From Typha latifolia (lineage: Eukaryota; Streptophyta; Magnoliopsida; Poales; Typhaceae): DNA of 64,000 bases. A program made the translations under genes and the position numbers. Shown here in pieces: positions 31,671-45,741 of this stretch (positions are counted from its first letter, which is position 1; every line of letters begins with the position of its first letter). The notes below the pieces were generated by a model. The model did no database searches and was not told the DNA's origin. It saw only the letters and a list, made by a program, of their open reading frames with translations. The DNA is taken from the NCBI GenBank assembly GCA_019914945.1, contig CM034103.1, positions 434,001-498,000 of the forward strand. Direction: 5' to 3'.

Positions 31671-32290
31671 AGATCTTGCTAAGACTCTTCTCCTTAGCAA
31701 TCCCTCCTGTTGGTTTTTGCTCATAAGTAGGTGTGTTTAGCTAATAATTAAGCACGTCAATTCTAGAACAAATTTTAGACGTACGTCTTCTCCTTGACTT
31801 AGTAATCGTTTATTAGTCGCAGCTGGAAAAGTTATTGATGCCTTGAGGATATTGGTGTTACTAATAACAAGCAAGCAAAAAATAAAACTGGTGGAGGATT
31901 TGGTCTTCTCAAGTTAGGAGTTCATTTTGACCTTTGTTTCATGAAGTAACAAGAAGTCTTCAACACTTTGAGGACTTGTTCTAGGTTTATCTTCTATTTC
32001 ATGTCTCAACTTAAATTATAAGAGAGCTTTTGCTAATGGAGGAAGATAACATCACTAGCACAACATCTTCATTATATTATCTAAAAGGCCTTGCCTCAAT
32101 TCCTTGGATTGTCAAAGTATACATTGAACGTATCCTGAAAGAAGATATGAGCATAATTAATAACCCAAAAGAAAGTGTTTGAAAGACAGGACAGATGGTG
32201 GTTAAGTAGATGGAGAATTTATTATTGGTCAGATCATCCCTGATTAATATAATTAACGTCTAATCGAGCTATAATCTTTTCTTTAGGAGC
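31670..32290 (+). repeat. DUF247 5'-flank repeat R1, copy 4 (no gene behind)
   Basis: Nearly collinear with 19680-20275. It ends in GAGCTATAATCTTTTC followed by unrelated DNA. It marks the downstream limit of the DUF247 array. Confidence 0.7.
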
Positions 32291-32689
32291 ACAACTTGGT
32301 GGGCCTTCCTTGTGATTCGGAGGATCTCCGGTGTTGTCATCCCAACCCTTTTGATCTAACAAAGTAAAGGCTGATTAAATCCTTTGTGAAGAAAAGGTTA
32401 TTCCTATAAATATTTATATATATATATGAAGATTAGGTAAGAAGTTGACACATCCATGTATATATTTCCCATGTAATTAAAACTGAAGACTTATCTTACA
32501 CTAGTTTTCAGAGAGGGGATAATATTGCATATAATTAGGTCACAAAAGTTTTGCTGAAATGTTTCTGTTGTACTTTTACTTGGTGAATCTACAACTATAG
32601 CAATCCAATATAAAGTTTGGTTTAATATTACTTATTTCTATATTGTGTTATTGATGATCATTCAATTATGGGGCTTATTTAATAGACTG

Positions 32690-35040
<2,351 letters not shown>

Positions 35041-35055
35041 ATCGAATCTCCTCTA

Positions 35056-35061
35056 TATAAA
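35056..35061 (+). promoter_or_regulatory. TATA box of the C2H2 zinc-finger gene
   Basis: CTCTATATAAATA, 62 bases before the start codon of the zinc-finger gene. Confidence 0.65.
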
Positions 35062-35117
35062 TACTGACCACCACCCACATATGTTCTCCAACTCTCATAA
35101 CGTAAAGTAATTAATTA

Positions 35118-35651
35118 ATGGCCGGGATCCAGTGCGAGGCCAAGGCCACCACCACCCCGCCCCTCAAGCTCTTCGGCTTCCACGTCTCCCAGCCCTTGCC
35201 GCCGCCGGAGCCCTCGAGGAAGTACGAGTGCCAGTACTGCTGTCGCGAGTTCGCCAACTCGCAGGCACTGGGCGGTCACCAGAACGCGCACAAGAAGGAG
35301 CGCCAGCAGCTGAAGCGCGCCCATCTCACCACCCACCGCTCACCTCCCGGTGCCCCCAACCACCGCACCGGTGGTAGCAGCAACCGGCTCATGGCCCACC
35401 TCCTCCACGTCGGCCCCAGGCCCGTCTCCGGATTGGCCTATCTCCCGCGCAGCATGCTGGGCCCGTCGTTCCACGTCACCCCCTCCACCGCCAAGCCCGG
35501 CCTACCAATCGGAGCATCCGACGGCGGACGCTGCGACCTCGACCGTCCGACGGACGGGCCCTTATTGGGCCGTAGCAGTGGAACCTCGACCGCCGAGGAG
35601 GCGTACGGAGTAGACCTCCACCTTAGCCTCGCCCCGGCTGGCCAATGGTGA
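35118..35651 (+). CDS. Single C2H2 (QALGGH) zinc-finger protein with EAR motif
   Basis: An intronless 177-residue protein. It begins with the LKLFGFHV box (residues 16-23) seen in the ZFP5/ZFP6/ZFP8/GIS group. One C2H2 finger follows with ligands Cys38, Cys41, His54 and His58 and the plant-specific QALGGH helix (49-54), then the basic [12 protein letters not shown]. The C-terminus carries DLHLSLAP (about 166-173), an EAR-type repression motif. Members act in the nucleus downstream of gibberellin and cytokinin in trichome and root-hair development. The middle is a low-complexity Pro/Ser/Gly region. High GC in the coding part against AT-rich flanks is usual for monocot single-exon genes. Which of the paralogs it is cannot be settled by eye. 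Confidence 0.9.
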   Translation: MAGIQCEAKATTTPPLKLFGFHVSQPLPPPEPSRKYECQYCCREFANSQALGGHQNAHKKERQQLKRAHLTTHRSPPGAPNHRTGGSSNRLMAHLLHVGPRPVSGLAYLPRSMLGPSFHVTPSTAKPGLPIGASDGGRCDLDRPTDGPLLGRSSGTSTAEEAYGVDLHLSLAPAGQW

Positions 35652-35808
35652 CTCGGCCCATTGGGCTTTTAGGCTCTATATTACATAATTGTGTACTTAA
35701 GTTTGCGAAATTTGAATATTGTTAGCAATTTCTTCTGTAAATCGGGTTCAAATTATTTTTATTATTTTTTTTTTCCAGTTATGAGACTTTGCTCTTTACT
35801 AAATTTTC

Positions 35809-35840
<32 letters not shown>

Positions 35841-36222
35841 GGCTCGGCCACTAATTGATAATATGGAAGCCAAAGCCAATCCAACTATGTGGTGTGATAG
35901 GGGGGTTTTAACTTCCGTTCTAGTACTTACATCAGCACTTTATATGACCAGACATTTGAACAAGAATATCCAACAAGCGTTGCTATCATCAACTTGGCAC
36001 TTAAGTTGCTTCATGACTTAACCTACCAATTGGGCAGACAACACTCTTTGAATGAAGTAACGCATTTCAGACTATCTTATATACATCTAATATCATTCAT
36101 GTCATGTAGGCCCTAAAGTTTGGTTCTTTTTTTACATAGGATGATGCAAGGTGTTATAGAGGTGCTATTTTGGCTTATTTAAGGCTAGCATCCTAAGTCC
36201 ACAACCAACAAATGCATAATTC

Positions 36223-36261
<39 letters not shown>

Positions 36262-36517
36262 CTTGTTTCTCTTGTCCATTAAGCAACATGGTAACCAAGT
36301 CTCTCATGTTGGTCACTTTCGCCAAGATTGGCCACTAGAGAGACAAATCTTACGCAAAGAGATGCCAATGAATAGGAGGTGGTCCCTTGGTATTAAATAT
36401 GTTGGGCCCCACTACAGCCTAACAATGGGAAAGTTAGTCCCTCCTGAGATGTGAGATGTCTGTACTCATCTATGCCTTCGGCTATTATAATGAAAACAAA
36501 TGAGAAGTTGAGAGCTG

Positions 36518-36591
<74 letters not shown>

Positions 36592-37730
36592 AAGTTTACT
36601 ATTTTTGTACCCGTATGTTGTCCCTAATTGGTCAAATAGACATGTATGCGAGTAAAGAAAAAGTTTTTAACCAAATTAGTCGGATTCTAAATTTTTTTAC
36701 CGAAATAAATTATCATTCAAATTTATTACTAAATAGAGTCTAATTCATCTGTTTATATAATGTTAAACCGATCATAATTTAGTCTTTCAGCGGTTAAGAC
36801 AAAAAAAAATGATTGATAATAAAAATACTGATTAGTTCAACATTTTTATTACGACAGTAATAAATTAAATCTTATTTGGTAATAAGATTAATTAAAAGTA
36901 AAAAAAAAATTAAATAGAACACTATTATGCTTATAAATATTTTATAAAAAGAGATGATGTTATATCTTATCAACTGTTGATGACGTGGCAAGTTTGTAAA
37001 GTGAGTAAAAGCTCCTGTAACTGAAAAAAAAATAGATTTGGAGTGTTCAAATATGAGGATCAAGTAGGAAAATTGAAATTAAATATTTGAAGATGTCGTT
37101 GGTCCCACGGCAAACCAAGCAGTTGGAAGACTTAGAATTGAGGGGGCATAAAAATACTTATCAAATATGTGGACAATTTGCAGACCATCAATATCACACT
37201 CCTTTGGAAATGGTCTAGGGAGGCAATTGATTCAATTTTGCTTTAATATTGATTCAAACTATGCATCAAGACACTCAAAGTATAAGGTAGAAAAGTCATA
37301 TGGATAAAAAAAGATTTTTTGATTAAATAAGGATAAAATTATCTACACTAGTATTTAACACTAAACAATGCACTTGACACATTGTAGGTTTATTACACAA
37401 TTCCTGCAAGCAAAGTAGCATAACAGTCCATTTTCTCAAAATGAATGCAACTAAATAATTGACAACATGAAGTTTATATAAATAAATAAAATAAATAAAC
37501 CAGTAAATAATATAACCTGTGGTAACAAAACTTCCCCTAACCTAAAGCCATAGAAACCTGTTCACCTCTAAGAGGTCTTTGAGTTCAATTCCCCACATCA
37601 ACCTCGCATCACTTAAAAAGATTAAAAGAAAAAAAGAAAAAAAATGGAGAAACTTATAACAGTTGCAAAATCTCAAAAATAACTAGACCTGATACAGGAT
37701 GAACTCACAGGCATTGACAATGCAATCTAT
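35652..37730. other. Intergenic DNA with poly-A, GA and TA/GA repeats
   Basis: A poly-A run of about 28 bases (35809-35836) followed by GC-richer DNA may mark a retroposed insert. (GA)n lies at about 36224-36259 and TA-then-GA at about 36523-36590. The region 36600-37650 is AT-rich, with nothing recognised. Confidence 0.5.
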
Positions 37731-40700
37731 TCATGTTTTCTTATCAGAACGGCTAAGATTAAGATTAAACCATTTCTTTTTTCCAGATCTATCCACATTG
37801 TCATCCTCTCCGGTGCTCTCAGATTTGCTCTCTTCACTGGGAATTCTGCTGCTGCCAGTAGAGTTTCTGCTGGAATTGATGAGAGTTCTAACAGTTGTAA
37901 ATGATGATTGGATGCCGTCTCTTTCCTTCAACAGCTCATCAATCTACATATAAGTAGCATGGAACATTTATGCTAGTCAATCTATTTGAATTGAGTTTAT
38001 GTGCCAAAGACAAGATATCATCGAGCAAATAGCAAAAAACTGAATGCTGCAGATAAATCACTGACAAATTTCAAAGGGTGCAAAAGAAGAATGTATAGAG
38101 CCTTACTCACGAATAGATAGAACACAACTTGGTGCACAGTGATGACATGATGCAATTGAGTTATTGGATAAGGTTAATGGATGTCTGAGACAAAATAATA
38201 TGAAAGAATGGGATATTCGTCCACAGATTAAGCATCATTAGCCAAACAACCATATAAAAAATATGGCCTGTCCCATTCATTTGCACAAACTAGGTGTGGT
38301 CTATCAAAGTGTCGGATTCTTCAAATCTTCTAACAATGCCCACTAGCCACCACAAATCCAATTGTTACCTATGTCATGTTACACTAACATGGCTCGTCTA
38401 GTATCCTGGGGTAAATGGAAGAGTTCATTATATATTGGGAGGACTAAAACAGAGCTATAGTTCAACTACTAGCACCACTTTTCCTTATGCAAGATCTGTA
38501 TGACTGTCTTGTTCTCAAGCAGCCAGCTATCACCAATAACAGTCATGATTAACATCAATCTATATGAGCCTGAGAAAGAAGCATGTTTTGATCTAAAATT
38601 TCAGATGCTTATAATCTGATTTTAATCTCAAATAACGACAGCAGAGAATATATACCTCCCAACACCAACCAACTGAATTTAGTGACAGTGACTAGAGTCA
38701 AAATTATACACAGTAGCTTATATATCGTGTTACTGCAATATCCTCCATTCATTCCTTGGAATTATAGAATAGAAGTTGAAGTTACAGGGTGAAGTGCATG
38801 AAATGAAGAGATAAATACAATAGTAAATACATGCATATTCTTCAGATATACATACAGTTTGTTTTTCTTGGCTGCATCTATTAGTCACTTCCTGAAATCT
38901 TGCCAATGCCTGCACAAACATAAAGGGGAAAAAGTTATGACATGCTATATTTGGAATTAGAAAAGGTAAGGACCAACTTTTCTGTACTCAGTTTCAAACA
39001 AGCGCAAGTCATTTCTCTTTGCCAAAATTTTAGCTTCTATTTCCTTGAGCTTCTCTGTTGTATCTTCATATGATTTTGCACACATAGCCTCAATGGTGTA
39101 GGTAGCTGGTTTAAAAAAATTATCACCTGATTGAATTGAAATAGAAGAGTCAAAGATCGAAGGCACTTGTAAGCACATAAATAGAAGACAAAAGAAAAAG
39201 GTTTAATCAATACAAACCGTAGACAGCAAATATATGAACACCAGGTTTTAGTTCAGAAACTTCACATGGTTGGAGACCTTCCAATCTTTTGAAAAAAGCA
39301 GTATCAGGATCTTTGGCCATTGCTAGCTGCATCAAATGATGAATAAAGTGGAATTGACATTATTACCCATCCACAGGATAAAATTATGGAAAACAGTCAT
39401 TTGAAGTGACACATACCGCATTAACTGTTGAATCCATATGGTACACTTGAAAATGTAAAAAGTACATGCCTGCTGATGTAACTTTTCCAGTCTTTTCACT
39501 TTCTTCCTGAAGGTGAGATGGAAAATTGGAGATTACATTAACTAGGATACCATCTATTGGTAGTTGGTACTAATTTAAGTGGTGCATTCCAGACGGAATG
39601 ATGAACTAACTAAATGAGTAGAGATACAAGAAACTTCTAACTGCAGTAGACATCACATTGTAGCCACATGGTATTATATGAATAGCTTACTTGGTAGTTA
39701 TGAAGAAATGAGGAAAGATATCCAGAGGAAAATTGAGCAATAAAATTGAACAAAGAGTGAGAGAGGAAACCAGGTTTCATATATTCTATCTCTTGCTGTT
39801 TAATATGCATGTGAGGCAAGAGACGGGTAGAATCTATTAAGAAAGAACAGTATACTCTTTTCCTTCACTGAAAACATTTTGGAGCTTCTGACAAGCTTCA
39901 GTTATGTAGAAAACATCCAAATGCAGCTGTAACTATCTTTAAGTTAATAAACCACTTTCCTAGCCCTAGTATTATAAACTCTCAAAGCCAGATCAAAAAG
40001 TGGACTACGGCAATTACCAGCATATCAAATTATCAACATTATCTGTGTATTTGAAATTTCCCCACTCAAGCTTCTTAAATTTCAGAATGATAAAAAATTA
40101 TGAGAAAAGTTATTTATGGAAAAAAGCTTGCATTTTTTATTACATGGTCAGATGCTTCAAGATGCCAAATCAAATAGTCAGGAAATTATAGTTTTTCTTT
40201 TGAACATATAAATACTTTTCAGGCATGCAATCTAAAGCATAAGAACAGTGATCACCTGTAAAGCTAATTGATAGCCTCCATTTGTATCTATCTCAAAGTA
40301 AAGCAGCTGTAACAGGATCAAAGGAATATAAGGTAAGGATAAGTATACAAGAGCACAGGAATAAAAGCCAAAAAAGAAAAGAAAAGAGGGATGTAACTTT
40401 GTTCTTTGACATGATAGTGAAAGCACAAAGGTTCATATGAAGGTGCTCTATGTAAGTTCTGCACCTTAAATTTACTTTGTGCAGCTGAGGTAACTCTAAT
40501 AACTACTCCTGCCTGGGCTTGTTGCTCACTAATTGTAACACCAAAAAAATGAGCACATTGTTTATCAACCTAAAACATATGAAAAAGGTTAGACTGATGG
40601 AACATCAAATAAAATGATAGTCAGATCCAGTTGGTCAGGAGATAAGCACCTTCCCTGCAACTGATGATCCTAGCGGGAGAGGCCTCACAGTAACAGTTCC

Positions 40701-41970
40701 ATTTATAGCTTCTTCAAGGACAGTAGGAGAAATTGTAGTTTTGATAGGAACTCCCAGCTTGCTAAGGACATTTGAGAAAATTAAAGGAAAATTTTAAAAT
40801 ACTAGTAGATGACCAGATATTTTAGCTTAGCTCTATTATTACCTGAAAAGTGCTGCAAACATTGTATTGACAGTTCCAAGATTCGACAAATCAATCTCCA
40901 TGTCCATGCCTTCATTTTCTAGAGCCTGAGTGAAAAATAAAAAGAATAGGACTATAAACACCATAAAATAAGATGTACTTCAGTATCAACCATGACATAA
41001 ACAACTTATTTTGAAGTTGCATCATAAGTACTTAGAAGTTGAATGGAAATATTCTTAAAGCATCAAATGCAACATTACTCATTCAAATAACTTTTTCTGT
41101 TGTTATCTAAAATGCAGCACCTCAAAACCAGCAGTATCATATTGTCTTCTTTTCTCTGGATCTGATAAAATGCTATAAGAGTAAGCGACTTCTTTGAAAA
41201 GTTCCGATGCTTCAGGGTTGCTGACATTTTTATCAGGATGATACCTGTTTCAACCAAAATCAACGTAATAACAGTCATTCTAATATTAACGAGACAAAAT
41301 TTAATGCCTATGCCTGAACCTATGTCAATCATGGTCCAAGAACAAGAGTCTTATAGCCGTGGAGGTTTTGTGGCTAGAACTCGAAGTTTTTGCATCCACA
41401 TTAAATGAGTCATTTATGCAATCAGATATAATAGATATCTGAGGGTTACCAAGCATGGACTTCAAATTATTATCTTGATGAATGCATCACTTGAGATTCG
41501 ACTTAGTATTCTAGAGCAAGTATTTATTTGACCCTTGAAATTATGAAAAGAAAGACTATCTTAAAATGTGTTTCGGTACACAATAGAAGAAAGCGATGCA
41601 ATAAGAATAGAATTTTACTTTCTTCTAAATTAAGTATAACAAGCTTTTTGTAATAACATTGGATCAACACAATTTTATAGCTCCATAGTCCTGCAGAAAC
41701 CGGCAATCTCTGGATTTACTAAAAAATGCTTCAAAACTTACAGTGACAACCAAGAACAAACACTGTATTAGAAACAAATATGACATTGGGCAAAGAAATT
41801 TCTAAAGACCGAGTTCCAATAAAGAAAGAAAGAAGCACTGACTTTAGAGCGAGCTTCCTATATGCAGACTTGATCTCCTGATCCGATGAATCCCTCGACA
41901 CGGATAAAACCTCGTAGGGATCTCGACGAACCTCCGGCGCCGAAGAGCCTTCTATCTTCCCCGACGCCAT
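37731..41970 (-). CDS. ARG1: ARG1/ARL-type J-domain protein (gravity signalling)
   Basis: Eleven exons on the minus strand: 41970-41843, 41244-41121, 40925-40843, 40761-40650, 40569-40465, 40306-40256, 39506-39417, 39326-39218, 39126-38978, 38909-38856 and 37943-37731. All have GT-AG borders and phases that add up to 405 codons plus TGA. The J domain is at about 17-84 (DPYEVLSVS, HPD at 45-47, FKEVAYSYSILSD). A conserved central region follows (LSNLGTVNTMFAALF, KQCAHFFGVTISEQQA, GMYFLHFQVYHMDSTVNA, FFKRLEGLQPCEVSEL), then a coiled coil (EKLKEIEAKILAKRNDLR, about 283-340) and a Lys/Arg-rich end (KKKWFNLNL). This matches Arabidopsis ARG1, a peripheral-membrane J protein of about 410 residues needed for gravity signalling in roots and shoots. 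It is probably functional. The orthology call (ARG1 versus ARL2) is from memory. Confidence 0.93.
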
Positions 41971-42600
41971 TACCCTCCTCCACCCTCCTCTCTCTCTCTG
42001 TAAGCCCTTCCTTTCCTCTCCAAAATCCACCACTTCAACGTCCAAATCACAACCTTCCCTTCCCTTCTCTCCACCAACCAAATTGCTCCCGGAGCTCCAA
42101 ATCCTCCCCAACACCTACAGAAACCCCCAAATTCGAGCCACTTCACAGCAATTCCCAAAAGCGGCGAGGACACAAAACAAGAAAGAAACAAACGACAGAT
42201 TAAACGGGATACCTGGCGTGGGATCTCCGCAATAGAATCCAAATCAAAGAGCTTTCTTTTAGTGGAGATAGATAGATATATGTATATATATCAACAATCC
42301 TTCCTCTTCTACCGTTCTTCCTCGCGAAGCGAACGCGAACCAGAGTGGGAGACGATGACGGGATGTTCGAGTGGGGTCAAGGAGAAGCCTGTTTTTCTTT
42401 ATTGTGTTATTTATTTATATTTCTTTCGAGAATCTAAATTTCAAAGTTGATTTGATTCAGGGCAGGGGCTCTTAGTTTGAAACCTCGCACTAAATCCAGC
42501 GTATTTGACCAAAATAGTTGTAATAGTCCGCAGGCCAAGCCCATGACCAGCTTCGTGGGCCGAGCTCCCAGTCGCAGCTGAAGGGCGTTTATGTCATTCT
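41971..42600. other. Shared upstream region of ARG1-like and VHA-G genes
   Basis: The two genes diverge from here. The ARG1-like leader is CT-rich on the plus strand (CCTCCTCTCTCTCTCTG). No TATA box is obvious for either gene, which fits housekeeping promoters. Confidence 0.45.
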
Positions 42601-43614
42601 AATAAGCTCTTCTTTCAATATCTCTGCCTCTCTGGCTGTGCGATCGAGAACTCGAAGTTGGATTCTACCACCGTCCGCAAACTTCCTGCATCCAGAGGAC
42701 CGATTTCCCTAGGTACGAATAGATCCCTACTTTCGATCAATTCTCTACCATTTTCATTCAATTTCGCTTTCATCTTAAAAAGAATTTAACTCCTAATGAT
42801 CGGATTTCTATTACGATAGATCTCAAACTGTTGCTAGATTTGATCTACTTTGGCTATATTCATGCTTACTCTTATTAATATTGGCTTGAATCTTAGTATA
42901 TGTATACCACTTACTGGCAATATTGATGGATTCTTGATCTCATGATTAGGGCTTTTAGACGGTGCAAATAACGTCGAGTTTTGGGCATTGGGTTGTCGAA
43001 TCTAGTTCAGTTTGTTTGTATGTTGATTTCGTATGATTCTGAGAGCCATGGCTGTAATTGCTTTTTGCTTACAATTTTGTTTCAACTCTGTATGGTGGTT
43101 TGTTTTTTTTTTTTCTATAATTTAAAAGATATTCGATTAAGATCGTATTACTTGCATTTCGTAAGGAGTTCATCATACAAATTTTGGGTGATTATTTCTT
43201 CTTCTTCCTTTATATTTTGGTGTGTTATAATACGCAAGTCTATATATGTTATATGAGTAGCATAAACGCATCAAAAGAGGCCACGCTCATGTAGAACAAG
43301 TACAACTGAGGGTGGTCTACGGCGCTGATGAATCAAAGGGCAGAATTAGGGGTTTAGATAATTGCCTTTCCTGCAAGATTACACAGTTTGGCTTGTACCA
43401 AAGTAGCTCTTTGGTCTTTACCTCCGAAATTGAATTTTAAATTTTGTTACTTGCATTACTCCAACATAGCTAAACCATACTTCTTCCAAATGAGTATTGC
43501 TAGTATTTATAGGTTCTACATATGTTCATTGTTTTTCTCTTGAAATGCTTTCTTCACTCTTCTTCATGATAGATGAATTGATTTGGATTCTACATTTCAG
43601 TTAGTATCTAGAAG

Positions 43615-44968
43615 ATGGATCCCAACAGGCGACAAGGTGGAATTCAGCAATTGTTGGCTGCAGAGCAAGAAGCTCAGCAAATTGTTAATGCTGCTAGGGC
43701 TGGTAACATTCTCTAACCATTAGATATCTTAGGGACACTTTTGAGCACAGTATAATTCCACAGGAGAATGTTGAATTCGTATTCAAATTAGATTAAGTGA
43801 TGATCCTCTAAATAAAGATGGGTAAAGTAGGTGAGGTTGTGGTCACTTTCTTATATGTTGGAGTGTTGTATACTTGTATACCTTCTTTCTGTTAATTATT
43901 ATAGCTGAGGTTGTGGTCACTTTCATAATATGTTTTCTCATCAAGATTTTAGGGGAATGAATGCATGATAATTATGTTAATGCATCTATATCGTCTGTGA
44001 GTCATCAATTATTAAAGATTTAAATCTCTATGGCAAGTGAAAGATTGAATATACATACTGTTGTATTTTCCATGTATAACGAAATGTTGGGTATTTTGGA
44101 CCATTAGTTTGGAGACTCATATTAGTGAGACTGGGCCATTATTTGTCAGCATTTCATTTCTTCCTTGAATGCTATACTTCTAATGGGTTATAACAAATGT
44201 AATTTATTAATTGTACTATTGGACTAGTTTATTTTTTTGTAGTGGCTGGTTACTCTTGTTACTTATAGTTCTTAAAAGTTGAATAGGAGCACATTTGTGC
44301 ACTGTGTATAAGCTGTCATATTCTGCTCTTGAAGTTGAGTTTGTTATTTTTGTAGTGGTTATTTCATCTTGATTCCCTAAATATTAAGCTTTTTCTCTGC
44401 TTACCTTTGATTTTGTAGTCAAATTAACAATGTGGAGTGGAACGTTTCATCTTGCATCAATAGTTAGGATATATCAATCCACTTGAGTTATTTTTCCTTT
44501 CATTTATTGGCATTAGAACAAGATGAATAGCTGGTTGATATAGCTAAGTCTAAACACACTGCTGAAGGAACTAAAAGGTCAAATGCAAATTTTACCCCGT
44601 TTGACAGCTAAGATGGCTAGGCTGAAGCAGGCTAAAGAAGAGGCCGAGAAGGAGATAGCTGAATATCGTGCTCACATGGAAGCCGAGTTCCAGAGGAAGC
44701 TTGCAGAGGTATAACAACCCCCCCAAAACCACCACCGTAATTTTAATTTTACTCTATTTTATGCTATTTGTCTTGATGGATTTGTTAGAGTTTATGCTTA
44801 TTCAATGTCATTTTGTGTGACCAGAGTAGTGGCGATTCTGGTGCAAATGCCAAGCGCCTCGAACAAGAGACAGAGGAGAAGATCCAGCAGCTCAAGTTAC
44901 AGACATCAAACATTTCTCACGATGTAGTTCAGATGCTTCTGAGGCATGTGACCACCGTGAAGAATTAG
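43615..44968 (+). CDS. VHA-G: V-type H+-ATPase subunit G
   Basis: Three coding exons, 43615-43702, 44608-44708 and 44825-44968, give 110 residues. A non-coding first exon probably ends at 42712 (AG|GTACGA) and rejoins at 43601 (TTTCAG). The protein reads [59 protein letters not shown] and [15 protein letters not shown], a near-exact plant subunit G. G forms the peripheral stalk of the V1 sector with subunit E and helps couple ATP hydrolysis to proton pumping at tonoplast and trans-Golgi membranes. Its length equals the family norm, and the whole protein is helical and charged. Confidence 0.96.
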
Positions 44969-45143
44969 ATGATCTCACTATGATCACAAATGATGTTAAA
45001 TATTCTCTTTGCACCATGTATGTTTTTTTCATTGGAACACAAGGAGTGGATGTTAAGTTATATTTAAATTTTTTAAGTACTCGAACAGCGAACTATGAGA
45101 AGTTCTATTGATGTCTTATTTGTTGTCTCTTCCAAAATTAATT

Positions 45144-45145
<2 letters not shown>

Positions 45146-45189
<44 letters not shown>
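45146..45189. repeat. (TA)n microsatellite
   Basis: About 44 bases of alternating TA, 180 bases after the VHA-G stop codon. Confidence 0.95.
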
Positions 45190-45192
<3 letters not shown>

Positions 45193-45337
45193 AAAAGTTG
45201 CTATCACTTTTTGCAAGCAATCTATCCTTATGACTCAAATAAGAATTTTATTTGCAAAATATCTGAAAATCGGAGTTGCATTCAATTACAATGTAGCTCT
45301 GTGTTGCTTTAATCGTCGTGTACCACTACATATCTTA

Positions 45338-45530
45338 GCAGGCGTTCCATTAAGAGGTAGTTTGAAGCCATCGCCGGCTTATACTCTTAATTATTCTATC
45401 TCAGGACCCGTTAATCTTGGCAGGCGTTTCTAAGAGGTAATTTGAAGCCGTCGCCGGCTTTAATTATTTTAACTCAGGACTCGTCAATCTTAGCAGGCGT
45501 TTCTAAGTTTGAAGCCGTCGCCGGCTTCTC
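45338..45530 (+). repeat. Minisatellite, about 2.5 units of 75-80 bases
   Basis: The motif CAGGCGTTTCTAAGAGGTA followed by TTTGAAGCCGTCGCCGGCTT and an AT-rich spacer ending in TCAGGACCCGTCAATCTTAG recurs at about 45338, 45421 and 45494; the third unit is shorter. It sits about 200 bases before the start of the ZnT5-like gene, in its probable promoter. Confidence 0.85.
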
Positions 45531-45741
45531 GAATTAAAACCGTAATCACAAATAAGGCGGTCAAACGTGCGTGATGACACGCTCGAAGCTCCCGAGAGAA
45601 ACAACGTGCCTCGCACGTGATTCCCAGCGGAGAGCGAGGCCGCTCCTCCTCTATTCTCCTCTGGGGTTCGACACTTCGATCGATCGTTCCCAAGTCTAAA
45701 CTCTTTATCCACCGCAGAGATTTTGCCGGAGAAATCCCAAG

